DNA of 64,000 bases from Caulobacter sp. NIBR2454 (GCF_027474405.1 NZ_CP114871.1:1435001-1499000); one strand, 5' to 3'; positions 46,101 to 54,254 are shown, counted from the first letter of the stretch. Notes: generated by a model not told the origin, from the sequence alone. Program-made: numbers and translations.

Positions 46101-47381
46101 ACGGGTCTGTCCGCCCTGACGCCGACCCAGACCGCTGGCCTGACGGCGACCCAGATCGCTGGTCTCACCACCACCCAGATCGCCAGCCTCTCGGTCACCG
46201 ACTTCGAGGAATTCAGCGTCACCCAGATCGGCAAGCTGACGGCCACCCAGGTCGGCGCCATCGCCACCACCAATCTGGCGGAGATGACCTCGACCGAGTT
46301 CGCCGCCCTGACGGCGACCCAGGTGCGGGGCCTGAGCTCCACTCAAATCCAAGCTCTGGAGTCCGGCCATATCCGCGGACGCCTGGGCGATCTGACCGGG
46401 ACGCAATTCGGCGCGCTTTCGAACACCACCATCACCAGCCTGTCGGTCACGGAGTTGGACAGCCTGACCGCGGCTCAGGTTGGCGGGCTTTCGGGCGCGG
46501 CCTTCGCGGGCCTGAGCACCACCCAGGTCGCTTCCCTTGACAACACCCAGATCGGGGGACTGAACGCGACCCACATGGCGGCGCTCAGCAGCGGCCATTT
46601 CAATGCTCTCAGCGCGGCGCAGATCGCCGCCTTGTCAGGCTCCCAGATCGGGGCGCTCTCGGCTGAGAACGTGGTCGGTATGGACGCCACCCGGTTCGGA
46701 GCGCTCAGCCGTACGCAAATCCAGGGTCTGTCTTCGACCCAGTTGGAAGCGCTGACTGTCTCGGACATCGCCGAATTCACCACCACCCAGGTCGCCGGCC
46801 TGACCTCGAACCAGATCGGCGCCTTCTCAGCTGATGAGATTTCCGCGCTCAGCGCGGCTCAGGTCGCGGTACTCACCAGCGGCCAGATCGCCGGCCTCTC
46901 GCCCGCCCAGGTGCGTGGCTTCAACCCGACTGACATCGGCGAGTTGAGCGTCACCCAGATCGCCGCCTTTTCGCCCGATCAGATCGCCGCCTTCTCAACC
47001 ACCGCCATCAGCGCGTTCAGCACGGCCCAGATCGGCATCCTGAGCAGCGATCAGATGAAGGGCTTGTCGGGCGTCCAGCTTGGCGCCTTCGACATTACCG
47101 ACATCGGCGGCTTCGCCGAGACACAGATCAAGGCGCTGACCCCCACCCAGATCGGCCAGATTTCTCCCACCGTCATCGGCCAACTGACCACGACGCAGAT
47201 CGGCTACCTGATGCCGGCCCAGATTCCGGGGCTGACCAAGGATCAGATCCAGCAGATGAGCACGCACCAGCTAGGCTCGATGACCAACGCCCAGATCAAC
47301 AAGTTCACGGCCGCCCAATTGAACGAGGCCATGACGCCGGCTCAACTCGAGGCCATCGGGATCAATCCGTACTTCGGATAA
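43173..47381 (+). CDS. 1402-residue octapeptide-repeat protein
   Basis: Residues 15-1395 are a nearly unbroken run of about 170 octapeptides with consensus [ST]-x-[TASP]-Q-[ILVMF]-x-[AGQ]-[LF]; only a few places break register (for example near residues 438, 537 and 1069). Every seventh octad is usually replaced by an acidic unit xxxD[IFV]xxF (DIGEF, DFQDF, DVGEF, DIEAF, DIEQF), so a 56-residue super-period is visible, sometimes 2x56. The protein has no Cys, no Trp, only two Tyr, no signal peptide, and ends GINPYFG. S/T-x-x-Q is a helix N-cap box, so a solenoid of short helices is plausible; a beta solenoid is the alternative. I do not recognise a named family with known function. Likely a cell-surface or secreted repetitive protein, by inference. 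Confidence 0.85.
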   Translation: MTISSVSNIPITKLTPAQISALGPSFFEALSPSDFGLMTANQIRAINSSAIEAVNAEQFAALSSTQVKALTRIQIPRLSSNIVFSPDQLSVLNSEQLQSLTTDQIASVDIGAVAALKGSQIGSLTATGFSALTAPQVAALSPAQIRGLTAAQIAGLTQADMAEFSPEQLQALGTLQLRALSGDNLSTLNADQIAGLTDAQIRVLTQTQLNALSSADIGEFTSTQIKALSATQITGLSAEVFSALDGDQIGNLSPSQMKGLSITQMKSMSAETLGRFGPDQIAALSTGQLLALSTTVFFSLQPEQIASINASQLGALPAGHLAGLSAEQFSALTTSQISKLSATQLKGFDEQDFQDFTVEQLQALTVGQIGQISATNLSSLADEDIAALTATQIRGLTAAQMKGLTVEDVGEFTPAQVAVMSGLQIGALSSAGLAALTNVAPLNATQLKALSASQLKGLDVTDIEAFTPTQIASLTPSQLAQLSSTAIAALDDAQVAALSTLQMKSLTLTQLRGLQPEDIEQFSAAQLGALTGAQIGVLAPSLTPDRIGDLAVSQITGLSPTSFADLTPAQIAALSATQIRAISTVQLRGLNEDDFAEFDSEQIAALTASQLAVLSATHIGALTTEELAALTTTQIKGLTATQLRGLEADDVTQFTPTQIAAMSAAQVAALSPTGIADFDASQIAALATTQIRALTTTQLGQFTPQDLDLLSPTQFAAMTGGQIAALSPDTFNTLSPEQLAGLTATQIGGLTTTSFSSLNATQVGQLTTTQLGGLTATQLKSLGATDFSEFTATQVAAFTATQIGAFSTTNIAGLSATAIAGLSATQIKGLTATQLGALAETSIAGLTTTQIAALSATQLGAMSSTGIAALDATQVDALTAAQLKGLTTTQIGGLSPEDIREFDATQVAALSASQVGGFSTTAVSSLDSTQIAGLNKTQLGGLTAAQIGALSASQIEGLSSTQLAALTASQIGGLTETGLSALTPTQTAGLTATQIAGLTTTQIASLSVTDFEEFSVTQIGKLTATQVGAIATTNLAEMTSTEFAALTATQVRGLSSTQIQALESGHIRGRLGDLTGTQFGALSNTTITSLSVTELDSLTAAQVGGLSGAAFAGLSTTQVASLDNTQIGGLNATHMAALSSGHFNALSAAQIAALSGSQIGALSAENVVGMDATRFGALSRTQIQGLSSTQLEALTVSDIAEFTTTQVAGLTSNQIGAFSADEISALSAAQVAVLTSGQIAGLSPAQVRGFNPTDIGELSVTQIAAFSPDQIAAFSTTAISAFSTAQIGILSSDQMKGLSGVQLGAFDITDIGGFAETQIKALTPTQIGQISPTVIGQLTTTQIGYLMPAQIPGLTKDQIQQMSTHQLGSMTNAQINKFTAAQLNEAMTPAQLEAIGINPYFG
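43215..47357 (+). repeat. 24-nt coding repeats (octads) with 168-nt higher-order period
   Basis: The DNA repeats every 24 bases in frame. Copies in the middle (about 45400-46300) are much closer to one another, with recurring ACCACCCAGATCGCC-like units, than those in the first third, which are diverged and richer in A/T. This suggests recent internal expansion in the centre and older copies at the start. Confidence 0.8.
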
Positions 47382-47433
47382 TAATACCCGGGCGATATTG
47401 ACGCGACCGATTTCGTCCGGGTAAAAGTTGCGT

Positions 47434-48003
47434 ATGAGCACTCCAGTACCCGACAGCCCTCAAACCTGCACGGCCTTCATCGGGCCGCTCCGCCTCGCTT
47501 CCGGCGCACTGGCCGAGGTTGCGGTCGCCGTCCATCGCGCGCTGGAGGCTGATCCCCAAACCTCGATCCTTGTCTTCGATGACCAGACCGCCCGTTTGGT
47601 GGACCTGGACACGCGCGGCGATGAAGCCGCGGTGCGCGCGCGATATGCGCCTGAATCTGAACCGCCGCGGGGCAGGGGGCGCCCCAAGCTCGGGGTGGTG
47701 GCGCGGGAAGTGACCTTGCTGCCGCGGCATTGGGATTGGCTGTCCCGTCAGCCAGGCGGCGCCTCGGTGGCGCTGCGAAAGCTGGTGGACGGCGCTCGTT
47801 CCGACGGGCGCAGCCAAGTCCGCGAGGCTCAGGAAGCCGCCTATCGCTTCATGTCGGCTATGGGCGGGGACCTGCCGGGGTTCGAAGAGGCGTCTCGCGC
47901 CCTTTTCGCGGGGGATAGGGGCGGGCTGGAAGATCGGATGGCTCCGTGGCCGGCTGACCTGCGCGAACACGTCCTGCGGCTGGCGCAGGGAGCCTGGTCG
48001 TGA
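47434..48003 (+). CDS. DUF2239 family protein
   Basis: 189 residues from the ATG at 47434. The DUF2239 order is clear: TCTAFIGPLRLASGALAEVAVAVHRAL, ILVFDDQTARLVDLDTRG, RGRGRPKLGVVAREVTLLPRHWDWLSRQPGGASVALRKLVD (in parts), and RFMSAMGGDLPGFEEASRALFAGD. Soluble, cytosolic and of unknown function. It follows the octapeptide-repeat gene by 52 bases in the same direction; cotranscription is possible but not shown. Confidence 0.88.
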   Translation: MSTPVPDSPQTCTAFIGPLRLASGALAEVAVAVHRALEADPQTSILVFDDQTARLVDLDTRGDEAAVRARYAPESEPPRGRGRPKLGVVAREVTLLPRHWDWLSRQPGGASVALRKLVDGARSDGRSQVREAQEAAYRFMSAMGGDLPGFEEASRALFAGDRGGLEDRMAPWPADLREHVLRLAQGAWS

Positions 48004-48240
48004 GGGCGGAACGGCGCGGGCCCTTTGTGGCCCAACCCCTTGCCCCGCATGACTCACAGCGTGGGCCTCTAGACAATTTTCGCCTGCACACATACTTTTC
48101 GCGGCATCGATCTCTGTCGCGCCGTTTCTATCTTCCGCTCTCGTTACCGCGCGCGGATCGTCCAGAAGCCGACCATTCAGACTTCGACCGCTGCTGAGGC
48201 TCTTCTCAACGGCGCTAAACTTTTCTAACGGAGAGCTGAA
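48004..48240 (+). promoter_or_regulatory. Long leader of the cold-shock gene
   Basis: 237 bases between DUF2239 and the cold-shock gene, with pyrimidine-rich stretches (TTTCTATCTTCCGCTCTCG) and a ribosome site GGAGAGC just before the ATG at 48241. Long structured 5' leaders are typical of cold-shock mRNAs; I cannot define a specific fold here. Confidence 0.4.
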
Positions 48241-48450
48241 ATGGCTACCGGCACTGTGAAATGGTTCAACACGACCAAGGGTTACGGCTTCATCCAACCC
48301 GATGACGGCGGTAAGGACGTGTTCGTCCACATCAGCGCGGTGGAGCGCGCTGGTCTGCGTTCGCTGAACGACGGCCAGAAAGTTACCTACGAGCTGGAAC
48401 GCGACCGTCGCAGCGGCAAGGAAGCCGCTGTGAACCTGCAGGCTTCTTAA
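48241..48450 (+). CDS. Cold-shock domain protein (CspA family)
   Basis: 69 residues, a single cold-shock domain with both RNA-binding motifs: KGYGFI (RNP1) and VFVHI (RNP2), starting [10 protein letters not shown]. It acts as an RNA chaperone that melts secondary structure in mRNA at low temperature or during growth transitions. Followed by a strong terminator. Several csp paralogues are usual in this group, so the number is not assigned. Confidence 0.96.
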   Translation: MATGTVKWFNTTKGYGFIQPDDGGKDVFVHISAVERAGLRSLNDGQKVTYELERDRRSGKEAAVNLQAS

Positions 48451-48499
48451 TAGGCTTTCAGGAGTGGACGCGGTAATCGCGTCCGGCTCGAAACAGTCG

Positions 48500-48533
48500 A
48501 GCGCGCCGAAGCGTTAAGCTTCGGCGCGCTTTC
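48500..48533 (+). terminator. Intrinsic terminator after the cold-shock gene
   Basis: AGCGCGCCGAAGC (48500-48512) / GCTTCGGCGCGCT (48518-48530), a perfect 13-bp stem with a GTTAA loop followed by TTTCGTCATT (first T is part of the stem). It separates the csp transcript from infA. Confidence 0.85.
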
Positions 48534-48562
48534 GTCATTACAAAACTTACCCCAGGAGCCAC

Positions 48563-48835
48563 ATGGCCAAGGAAGAATTCATCGAGTTTGAAGGCGTGAT
48601 CACCGAACTGCTGCCGGAAGGCCGCTTTCGTGTTCAGCTCGACAACGACCACGTGATCCTCGCCTACACGGCGGGCCGGATGAAGCGGAACAAGATCCGC
48701 TCGCTGGTCGGCGATCGCGTCACGGTCGAAATGACGCCTTACGATCTGGACAAGGGTCGCATCACGTTCCGTCACAAGACCGAAGGTCCGCGCCTGGGTG
48801 GTGGCCCGGGTCGTCCGCCGGCGCGTCGTCGCTAA
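48563..48835 (+). CDS. infA: Translation initiation factor IF-1 with basic C-terminal extension
   Basis: 90 residues with a Shine-Dalgarno AGGAG. The first 72 residues are a normal IF-1 OB fold ([63 protein letters not shown] in parts). IF-1 occupies the ribosomal A site during initiation and with IF-2 and IF-3 promotes 30S assembly. The last 18 residues ([19 protein letters not shown] region) are a Gly/Pro/Arg-rich tail absent from the 72-residue E. coli protein. Confidence 0.95.
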   Translation: MAKEEFIEFEGVITELLPEGRFRVQLDNDHVILAYTAGRMKRNKIRSLVGDRVTVEMTPYDLDKGRITFRHKTEGPRLGGGPGRPPARRR

Positions 48836-48849
48836 AACCTGTCCGTCCG

Positions 48850-48876
48850 GGAGGAGGCGGCTTTGCGCCTCCCTCC
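48850..48876. terminator. Hairpin between infA and erpA
   Basis: GGAGGAGGCG (48850-48859) pairs with CGCCTCCCTCC (48866-48876), one bulged C at 48873, loop GCTTTG. It lies between two convergent genes and could end both transcripts, but has no long T-run on either strand. Confidence 0.5.
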
Positions 48877-48878
48877 TG

Positions 48879-49214
48879 TCAGATGGAGAAGCTGACGCCG
48901 CAGCCGCAGCTGGACTTGGCGTTGGGATTGCGGATGCGGAACTCCGCGCCTGCCAGTTCATCGACGAAATCGATTTCGGAGCCCTTCAGCAGGGCCAGCG
49001 AAACCACGTCCACCAGGGCGGCGGCTCCGTCACGCTCGATCCTCAGATCATCTTCGCCAGCCTCCTGCACCAGGTCGAACTGGTACTGGAAGCCCGAGCA
49101 ACCGCCGCCCTCGACAGCGACGCGCAGCATTACGGGCGCGCCTTCCAATTCGGAAAGGGCGCGAATGCGGCGTGCGGCGGGTTCTGAAAGTGTGACGGGA
49201 ATGTTGTCGGTCAT
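48879..49214 (-). CDS. erpA: A-type iron-sulfur cluster insertion protein
   Basis: 111 residues. The three cluster-binding cysteines are in GGGCSGFQYQF and in SSCGCGVSF (CxC), the A-type carrier pattern. ErpA/IscA carries [4Fe-4S] or [2Fe-2S] clusters from the scaffold to apo-enzymes; ThiC at 31 kb is one possible client type. ErpA and IscA cannot be separated with certainty by eye; the GGGCSG...VEGGGCSG start and the length favour ErpA. Confidence 0.85.
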   Translation of the reverse strand: MTDNIPVTLSEPAARRIRALSELEGAPVMLRVAVEGGGCSGFQYQFDLVQEAGEDDLRIERDGAAALVDVVSLALLKGSEIDFVDELAGAEFRIRNPNAKSSCGCGVSFSI

Positions 49215-49297
49215 GGCTGTGGAAAACTAACGCTTTCCCTATATGAGCAAGTCGCCGCCCTTTCGAAAGGGGCGACAGACAATCATCGAGGCAGAAC

Positions 49298-50485
49298 ATG
49301 TCGTCCTCCGCGCCGTATCAGGTCGTTCGCGCTCCCTACGCCGAAGATCCGTCCCGCTCGCGCGGCCGGCGCTTTCCCGAGGCCGACAGCCGCACGCGCA
49401 CCCCGTTCGCCCGCGACCGCGACCGCATCATCCACACCACGGCCTTCCGCAGGCTGAAGGAAAAGACCCAGGTCTTCGTCGCCCATGAAGGCGATCACTT
49501 CCGCACCCGCCTGACTCACTCGCTGGAGGTGGCGCAGATCGCCCGCAGTCTCGCGGCGGGTCTGGGCCTGGACCACGATCTGGCCGAGACCATCGCCCTG
49601 GCGCACGATCTCGGCCATCCGCCCTTTGGTCACGCGGGGGAGGATGAACTGGAAAAGCAGGCCGCGCAGTGGGGCGGCTTCGACCACAACGTCCAGACCT
49701 TCCGCGTCGTGACCGAGCTTGAGCGTCGCTATCCCGACTTTGACGGCCTGAACCTGACCTGGGAGACCCTGGAAGGGGTTATCAAGCACAACGGCCCGGT
49801 GACCTCCAAGCTGGCCAAGCCGTCGTGGAAGGCCGTAATCGACTTCAACGCCGGCTACGACCTGGAACTGGGCGGCTGGGCTGGGGCCGAAGCCCAGGTC
49901 GCGGCCCTGTCGGATGACATCGCCTACAACAACCACGACGTTGATGATGGCCTGCAGGCCGGGATTTTCACCCTGGACGAACTGATGGACGTGCCTCTGA
50001 TCGGCCCGATCCTCGCCGCCGTCCGTTCCGAGCGTCCCGATCTCAACGCTGACCTGACCCGCATGGAAGCTGTGCGCCGGATGATCGGCGCCATGATCGA
50101 CGACGTCATGGGCGAGACCTTGCAACGCGCCGCCGCAAGTCAGGTGAACAGCGCCGACGACGTCCGCGCTCTTGACCACGCCTTGGTCTCCTTCTCGGCC
50201 GACATGGCCGAGGATTTGGCCCGCCTGCGGGAGTTCCTCTACACGCGGATGTACCGCCACTGGAAAGTGAACCGCACCCGCAGCCAGGCCCGCCGTATTT
50301 TGGGCGAGATGTTCGGCTTGTTCATGGCCGAGCCCGATGTCCTGCCGACGGAGTGGTTCATCCGGTCGCAGAACGGCGACGAGGCCGGCCGCGCCCGGGT
50401 GGTGTGCGACTACATCGCCGGCATGACCGACCGTTTCGCCATCGAAGAGCACCGCCGGCTGTTCCATCTGGACGTCTGGAACTAG
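49298..50485 (+). CDS. dgt: dNTP triphosphohydrolase (dGTPase-like)
   Basis: 395 residues. HD-domain metal ligands are visible: [13 protein letters not shown] (His), [15 protein letters not shown] (HD and second His) and a later [11 protein letters not shown]sp. The length and the [13 protein letters not shown] start match dGTP triphosphohydrolase-like proteins. It hydrolyses dNTPs to deoxynucleoside and triphosphate, controlling nucleotide pools. It is the first gene of the long plus-strand block and is followed by the SPOR gene, with a 99-base gap. Confidence 0.92.
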   Translation: MSSSAPYQVVRAPYAEDPSRSRGRRFPEADSRTRTPFARDRDRIIHTTAFRRLKEKTQVFVAHEGDHFRTRLTHSLEVAQIARSLAAGLGLDHDLAETIALAHDLGHPPFGHAGEDELEKQAAQWGGFDHNVQTFRVVTELERRYPDFDGLNLTWETLEGVIKHNGPVTSKLAKPSWKAVIDFNAGYDLELGGWAGAEAQVAALSDDIAYNNHDVDDGLQAGIFTLDELMDVPLIGPILAAVRSERPDLNADLTRMEAVRRMIGAMIDDVMGETLQRAAASQVNSADDVRALDHALVSFSADMAEDLARLREFLYTRMYRHWKVNRTRSQARRILGEMFGLFMAEPDVLPTEWFIRSQNGDEAGRARVVCDYIAGMTDRFAIEEHRRLFHLDVWN

Positions 50486-50584
50486 CAACGCCGGTTCAGA
50501 CGCCGACGGGCCTTCGATAGACTGCTGCGACGCGCGCGTGATTCGCCTTGCGCTCCGCGCTGGATTCCTGGAGTTCCTGGTTCG

Positions 50585-51355
50585 ATGTCTGATCCTGAGC
50601 GCGGCGCCTACGCGCCCCATACCGACGAGCCCCTGGCCTTCGATGCGCGCCGCCCGGTGCGTGGGTCCCGTCCGTTTCCGCTTACCCTCATCATCAGCGG
50701 CGTGGTGCTGCTGACCCTGATCGTGGCCATCGCCCTGATCTATCGCGGCGGCGTCCGCGCCCCGAACGAGGCGCCCCAGCCCGTAGGCGAGCCCGCCGGC
50801 CAGATGAAGGGCCCGGCGCCGCTCGACGCCCAGCCCGCCGATCCCGCCGCCGGACTGCAGATCTATCGTTCGGAAGGTCAAGCGGAAGAGGGCGCCGAGC
50901 CCAACTTCGCCCCGCCCCCGGAAGAGCCGCAGCCGCGTCCGGCCCCGTCGACCGCTCCGGTCCAGGCCGCCGGTCTGCCCCCGGCCCAGGCCACGCCGGC
51001 CCAGCCCGCTCCGACGCCCGTCCCGACCAAGGCTCCGCCCGCCGCCGCGCCCGCGCCGGCCCCGGCCAAGGCGACGACCCCGCCCGCCGCCGCGCCGGCT
51101 CCCGCGGCTTCCGGCGGCGCCGCCGCGGTGCAGATCGGCGCCTTCTCGTCCGCGGCCCTGGCCGACAAGGGGTGGAACGACGCCGCGCGGATCGCGCCGG
51201 GCGCCGCCGCCGGCAAGGGCAAGCGAGTCGAGCAGATCGAACGTGACGGCAAGACCCTGTTCCGCACCTCCGTCACCGGTTTCGGCTCGCGCTCGGAGGC
51301 CCAGGCCTTCTGCGACGCCCTGAAGGCCGCCGGCAAATCCTGCTTCGTGAAGTGA
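50585..51355 (+). CDS. SPOR-domain inner-membrane protein
   Basis: 256 residues: a short cytosolic tail, a single membrane helix (PLTLIISGVVLLTLIVAIALIY), a long Pro/Ala-rich linker (residues about 75-175) and a C-terminal SPOR domain (AAVQIGAFSSAALADKGWNDAARI ... RTSVTGFGSRSEAQAFCDAL, with the FCDALKAAGKSCFV end). SPOR domains bind glycan strands lacking stem peptides at division septa. The architecture matches FtsN-like or DedD-like proteins, but FtsN itself cannot be claimed. Immediately upstream of nagZ (10 bases). Confidence 0.85.
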   Translation: MSDPERGAYAPHTDEPLAFDARRPVRGSRPFPLTLIISGVVLLTLIVAIALIYRGGVRAPNEAPQPVGEPAGQMKGPAPLDAQPADPAAGLQIYRSEGQAEEGAEPNFAPPPEEPQPRPAPSTAPVQAAGLPPAQATPAQPAPTPVPTKAPPAAAPAPAPAKATTPPAAAPAPAASGGAAAVQIGAFSSAALADKGWNDAARIAPGAAAGKGKRVEQIERDGKTLFRTSVTGFGSRSEAQAFCDALKAAGKSCFVK

Positions 51356-51365
51356 CGGAGGCCCG

Positions 51366-52388
51366 GTGAGCCACGCCTGCATCCTGGGCTGCTCCGGCAC
51401 GCGCCTGACGCGCCATGAGAAGGAGTTCTTCAAGGCCGCTCAGCCTTGGGGTTTCATCCTCTTCAAGCGCAACATCGAGACGCCTGATCAGGTGCGCCGG
51501 CTCACCGACGAACTGCGCGAAACGCTCCAGCGACCCGACGCGCCTATCCTGATCGACCAGGAGGGCGGCCGCGTCGCTCGCCTGCAGCCGCGGCACTGGC
51601 GTCGCTACCCGGCGGGTCGCGCCTATGCCGAGATCGCCCATAACGACCCGCTCGCCGCTCGCGAACTGGTCCGCCTGGGCGCCCGACTGATGGCTCACGA
51701 CCTGTCGAGCATCGGGATCAATGTCGATTGCGTGCCGGTGCTGGATGTCCCGGCGCCTGATGGGCATGAGATCATCGGCGACCGCGCTTACAGCACCAAT
51801 CCCGACCAGGTGGCCCAGCTGGGCCGCGCGGCGGCCGAAGGCCTGATCGCCGGCGGGGTGCTGCCGGTCATCAAGCACATCCCCGGCCACGGCCGCGCCA
51901 AATCCGACAGCCACGAAGAGCTGCCGGTGGTCGACGCGACCCTGGAAGAGCTGGACGCCCGCGATTTCGCGCCGTTCCGCAGCCTGTCGGATATGCCCAT
52001 GGCGATGACGGCGCACGTCGTCTACATCGCCCTCGACTGGCGTCGCCCCGCGACCCTGTCCAAGCGCGTCATCACCCAAACCATCCGCCATTCGCTGGGC
52101 TTTGAGGGCCTGCTGATGAGCGACGACCTGTCGATGAAGGCCCTGAAGGGCTCGTTCGAGGCCCGCACCCGCGCGGCCCTGGCGGCGGGCTGCGACGTCG
52201 TCCTGCACTGCAATGGCGACATGCAGGAGATGAAGTCGGTGGTCACCGCCTGCCGCCCCCTGTTCGGCAAGGCCAAGAAGCGGGCCGAGGCGGCGCTGAA
52301 CCGGCTGGCCATCCGTCCCGAACCCTTCGACGTGGCCGAGGGCCGCTCCCGCTTCGATAGCGCCTTCTCGCGGGTGCTCGCCGGATGA
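51366..52388 (+). CDS. nagZ: Beta-N-acetylhexosaminidase
   Basis: 340 residues, GTG start. The GH3 NagZ signature IKHIPGHGRAKSDSHEELPVVD is intact and the nucleophile Asp is in LLMSDDLSMKAL. It removes GlcNAc from 1,6-anhydro-muropeptides in the cytoplasm for peptidoglycan recycling and affects beta-lactamase induction in other bacteria. Stop overlaps scpA start (ATGA). Confidence 0.95.
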   Translation: MSHACILGCSGTRLTRHEKEFFKAAQPWGFILFKRNIETPDQVRRLTDELRETLQRPDAPILIDQEGGRVARLQPRHWRRYPAGRAYAEIAHNDPLAARELVRLGARLMAHDLSSIGINVDCVPVLDVPAPDGHEIIGDRAYSTNPDQVAQLGRAAAEGLIAGGVLPVIKHIPGHGRAKSDSHEELPVVDATLEELDARDFAPFRSLSDMPMAMTAHVVYIALDWRRPATLSKRVITQTIRHSLGFEGLLMSDDLSMKALKGSFEARTRAALAAGCDVVLHCNGDMQEMKSVVTACRPLFGKAKKRAEAALNRLAIRPEPFDVAEGRSRFDSAFSRVLAG

Positions 52389-53215
52389 ACGACCGCAGCT
52401 TCCAGCCGACCTTCGCGTTCGATGCGGCGGCGGAAGCAGCCGAGGACGGCGTCGCCCTGGTCATCGACATCGATGGATATGAAGGGCCGCTGCACGTCCT
52501 GCTCGCCCTGGCCCGCAACCAGAAGGTGGACCTGCTCAAGCTGTCGATCACGAAGCTGGCCGAGCAGTATCTGGCCTTCGTGCATCAGGCCCGCCGCATG
52601 CGCTTCTCGCTCGCGGCCGACTATCTGGTCATGGCCGCCTGGCTGACCTACCTGAAGTCGCGGCTGCTGCTGCCCAAGCCCGAGCGGCCCAAGGGCGAGG
52701 AGCCCCCGGCCGAGGAGATGGCCGCTCTTCTGGCCTTCCGCCTCGCCAAGCTTGACATGATGCGCAAGGCGGTGGACGCCCTGAACAGCCGCCCCTTGCT
52801 CAAGCGCGACATCTTTCCGCGCGGCGATCCGGAGGCGATCAAGGTCGTGCCCTCGACCCGGCTGGAGGGCGACCTCTACAGCCTGATGAGCGCCTACATC
52901 ACCCAGCGAAAGCGCGAGGAGAGCCGCCGCTACGCGCCGACGCCCCCCACCGCCTACGCCTTGGAAGAGGCCCGCGAACGCCTGCGGACGCTGCTGCCGG
53001 AAATGGAGTCCTGGACGACGCTCGAGATCGTGGCGCCGCCCGAGGGCGCATTGGGGAGCGAAGGTCCAACCCGCGCGTCCTTTTTGGCCTCGACCCTTTC
53101 GGCCAGCCTTGAGCTGGTGAAGGAGGGCGCTTTGGAAGCTCGCCAGCTGGATCATTTCCAGGACATCTACCTGCGCCGCCGCGAAATGCCGGCGGCCGAA
53201 CCCACCTTGCTGTGA
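52385..53215 (+). CDS. scpA: Segregation and condensation protein A
   Basis: 276 residues. The kleisin N-terminus shows the typical YEGPLHVLLALARNQKVDLLKLSITKLAEQYL (in parts) and the helix AADYLVMAAWLTYLKSRLLLP; the C-terminal winged-helix has LVKEGALEARQLDHFQDIYLR. ScpA bridges the SMC heads in the condensin complex with ScpB. Overlaps nagZ upstream and scpB downstream by four bases each, so translation is coupled. Confidence 0.95.
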   Translation: MNDRSFQPTFAFDAAAEAAEDGVALVIDIDGYEGPLHVLLALARNQKVDLLKLSITKLAEQYLAFVHQARRMRFSLAADYLVMAAWLTYLKSRLLLPKPERPKGEEPPAEEMAALLAFRLAKLDMMRKAVDALNSRPLLKRDIFPRGDPEAIKVVPSTRLEGDLYSLMSAYITQRKREESRRYAPTPPTAYALEEARERLRTLLPEMESWTTLEIVAPPEGALGSEGPTRASFLASTLSASLELVKEGALEARQLDHFQDIYLRRREMPAAEPTLL

Positions 53216-53862
53216 TGGACGAACTTCTGATCGAGCGGGCGATCGAGGCCCTGCTATTCGCCGCCGCCGAGCCGATCAGCGAGGCCGACCTCGCGCGCCG
53301 CCTGCCCGAAGGCGCCGATGTCGCCGCGGGCATCGAGGCCCTGCGCCGCCGGTACGAGGGCAGGGGGGTGGAGCTGGTCTGTGTGTCCGAGCGCTGGCGT
53401 TTCACCACCGCCGCCGACCTGGCCTATCTGATGACCGAGGAGCGCGAAGAGCCGCGCCGTCTGTCCAAGGCCGCCCAGGAAACGCTCGCCATCGTCGCCT
53501 ACCACCAGCCGGTGACCCGCGCCGAGATCGAGGCCGTGCGCGGCGTGCAGGTCAGCCGCGGGACTCTGGACGTCCTGCTGGAGCTGGGCTTGGTTCGCAT
53601 GCGTGGCCGCCGCCGCACGCCGGGCCGCCCCGTCACCTTCGGCACCACCGACGCCTTCCTGGAGCATTATGGCCTGGCGACTCTGGCCGACCTGCCCGGC
53701 ATGGCCGAGATGAAGGCCGCCGGCCTGCTCGACCTCAACCTGCCGCCCGGCTTCTCGGTGCCCGACCCCACCGGCCTGCGGGACGGCGAGATCGAAGACC
53801 CGCTGGACGAAGGCGAGACCCCTGAGTTCGCGCAGGACTTCCTGGGAGAGGAAGAGCCGTAA
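53212..53862 (+). CDS. scpB: Segregation and condensation protein B
   Basis: 216 residues. Two winged-helix modules: IERAIEALLFAAAEPISEADLARRL and LSKAAQETLAIVAYHQPVTRAEIEAVRGVQVSRGTLDVLLELGLV (in parts), the latter being the strongest ScpB signature. It forms the SMC-ScpAB condensin with the upstream scpA. An acidic tail (EDPLDEGETPEFAQDFLGEEEP) is present. 132-base gap to tatA. Confidence 0.95.
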   Translation: MMDELLIERAIEALLFAAAEPISEADLARRLPEGADVAAGIEALRRRYEGRGVELVCVSERWRFTTAADLAYLMTEEREEPRRLSKAAQETLAIVAYHQPVTRAEIEAVRGVQVSRGTLDVLLELGLVRMRGRRRTPGRPVTFGTTDAFLEHYGLATLADLPGMAEMKAAGLLDLNLPPGFSVPDPTGLRDGEIEDPLDEGETPEFAQDFLGEEEP

Positions 53863-53994
53863 ATCGAACAGTCGGTTGCGCCGAAAGACGCGGCCTTCGC
53901 TTACGCCTCGCCAAGGCCTATATTGTGTGCGAAACGCACGGGTCCGTCGGAGCGCCTTTCAGGATAGGCCACGACTCTAAGGAGCATACTCGTC

Positions 53995-54201
53995 ATGGGT
54001 TCGATGAGCTGGATTCACTGGGTGATCGTGATTGCGGTCGTGGCGCTGCTGTTCGGCGGTCGCGGCAAGCTTTCCGGCATCATGGGCGACGCCGCCAAGG
54101 GCATCAAAGCCTTCAAGGAAGGCCTGAAGGACGACGACAAGCCGGCCGATTCCAAGCCTCTTCCGCGCACCGAAGCGGAAAAAGAAGAGCTGCGTAGCTA
54201 G
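53995..54201 (+). CDS. tatA: Sec-independent translocase subunit TatA
   Basis: 68 residues. N-terminal membrane helix ([16 protein letters not shown]), hinge [27 protein letters not shown], then an acidic tail, the classic TatA form. It multimerises to form the translocation pore for folded proteins. The ATG at 54004 (MSW) is an alternative start. Together with tatB and tatC it makes the complete Tat operon. Confidence 0.95.
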   Translation: MGSMSWIHWVIVIAVVALLFGGRGKLSGIMGDAAKGIKAFKEGLKDDDKPADSKPLPRTEAEKEELRS

Positions 54202-54254
54202 TTTTCCCATCGCGCGGGGTTGAACCTCCGCGCGATGACGCCTCTAAGGCCGTC

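Noticed and set aside
45551..46786. Several minus-strand open frames of 60-170 codons inside the octapeptide-repeat gene
   Set aside because: They are periodic shadows of the 24-nt repeat, with no ribosome sites and no protein-like composition of their own.
43215..47357. Tandem 24-nt repeats considered as a CRISPR or satellite array
   Set aside because: The units vary at third positions, stay in one frame for 1402 codons and have no spacer pattern.
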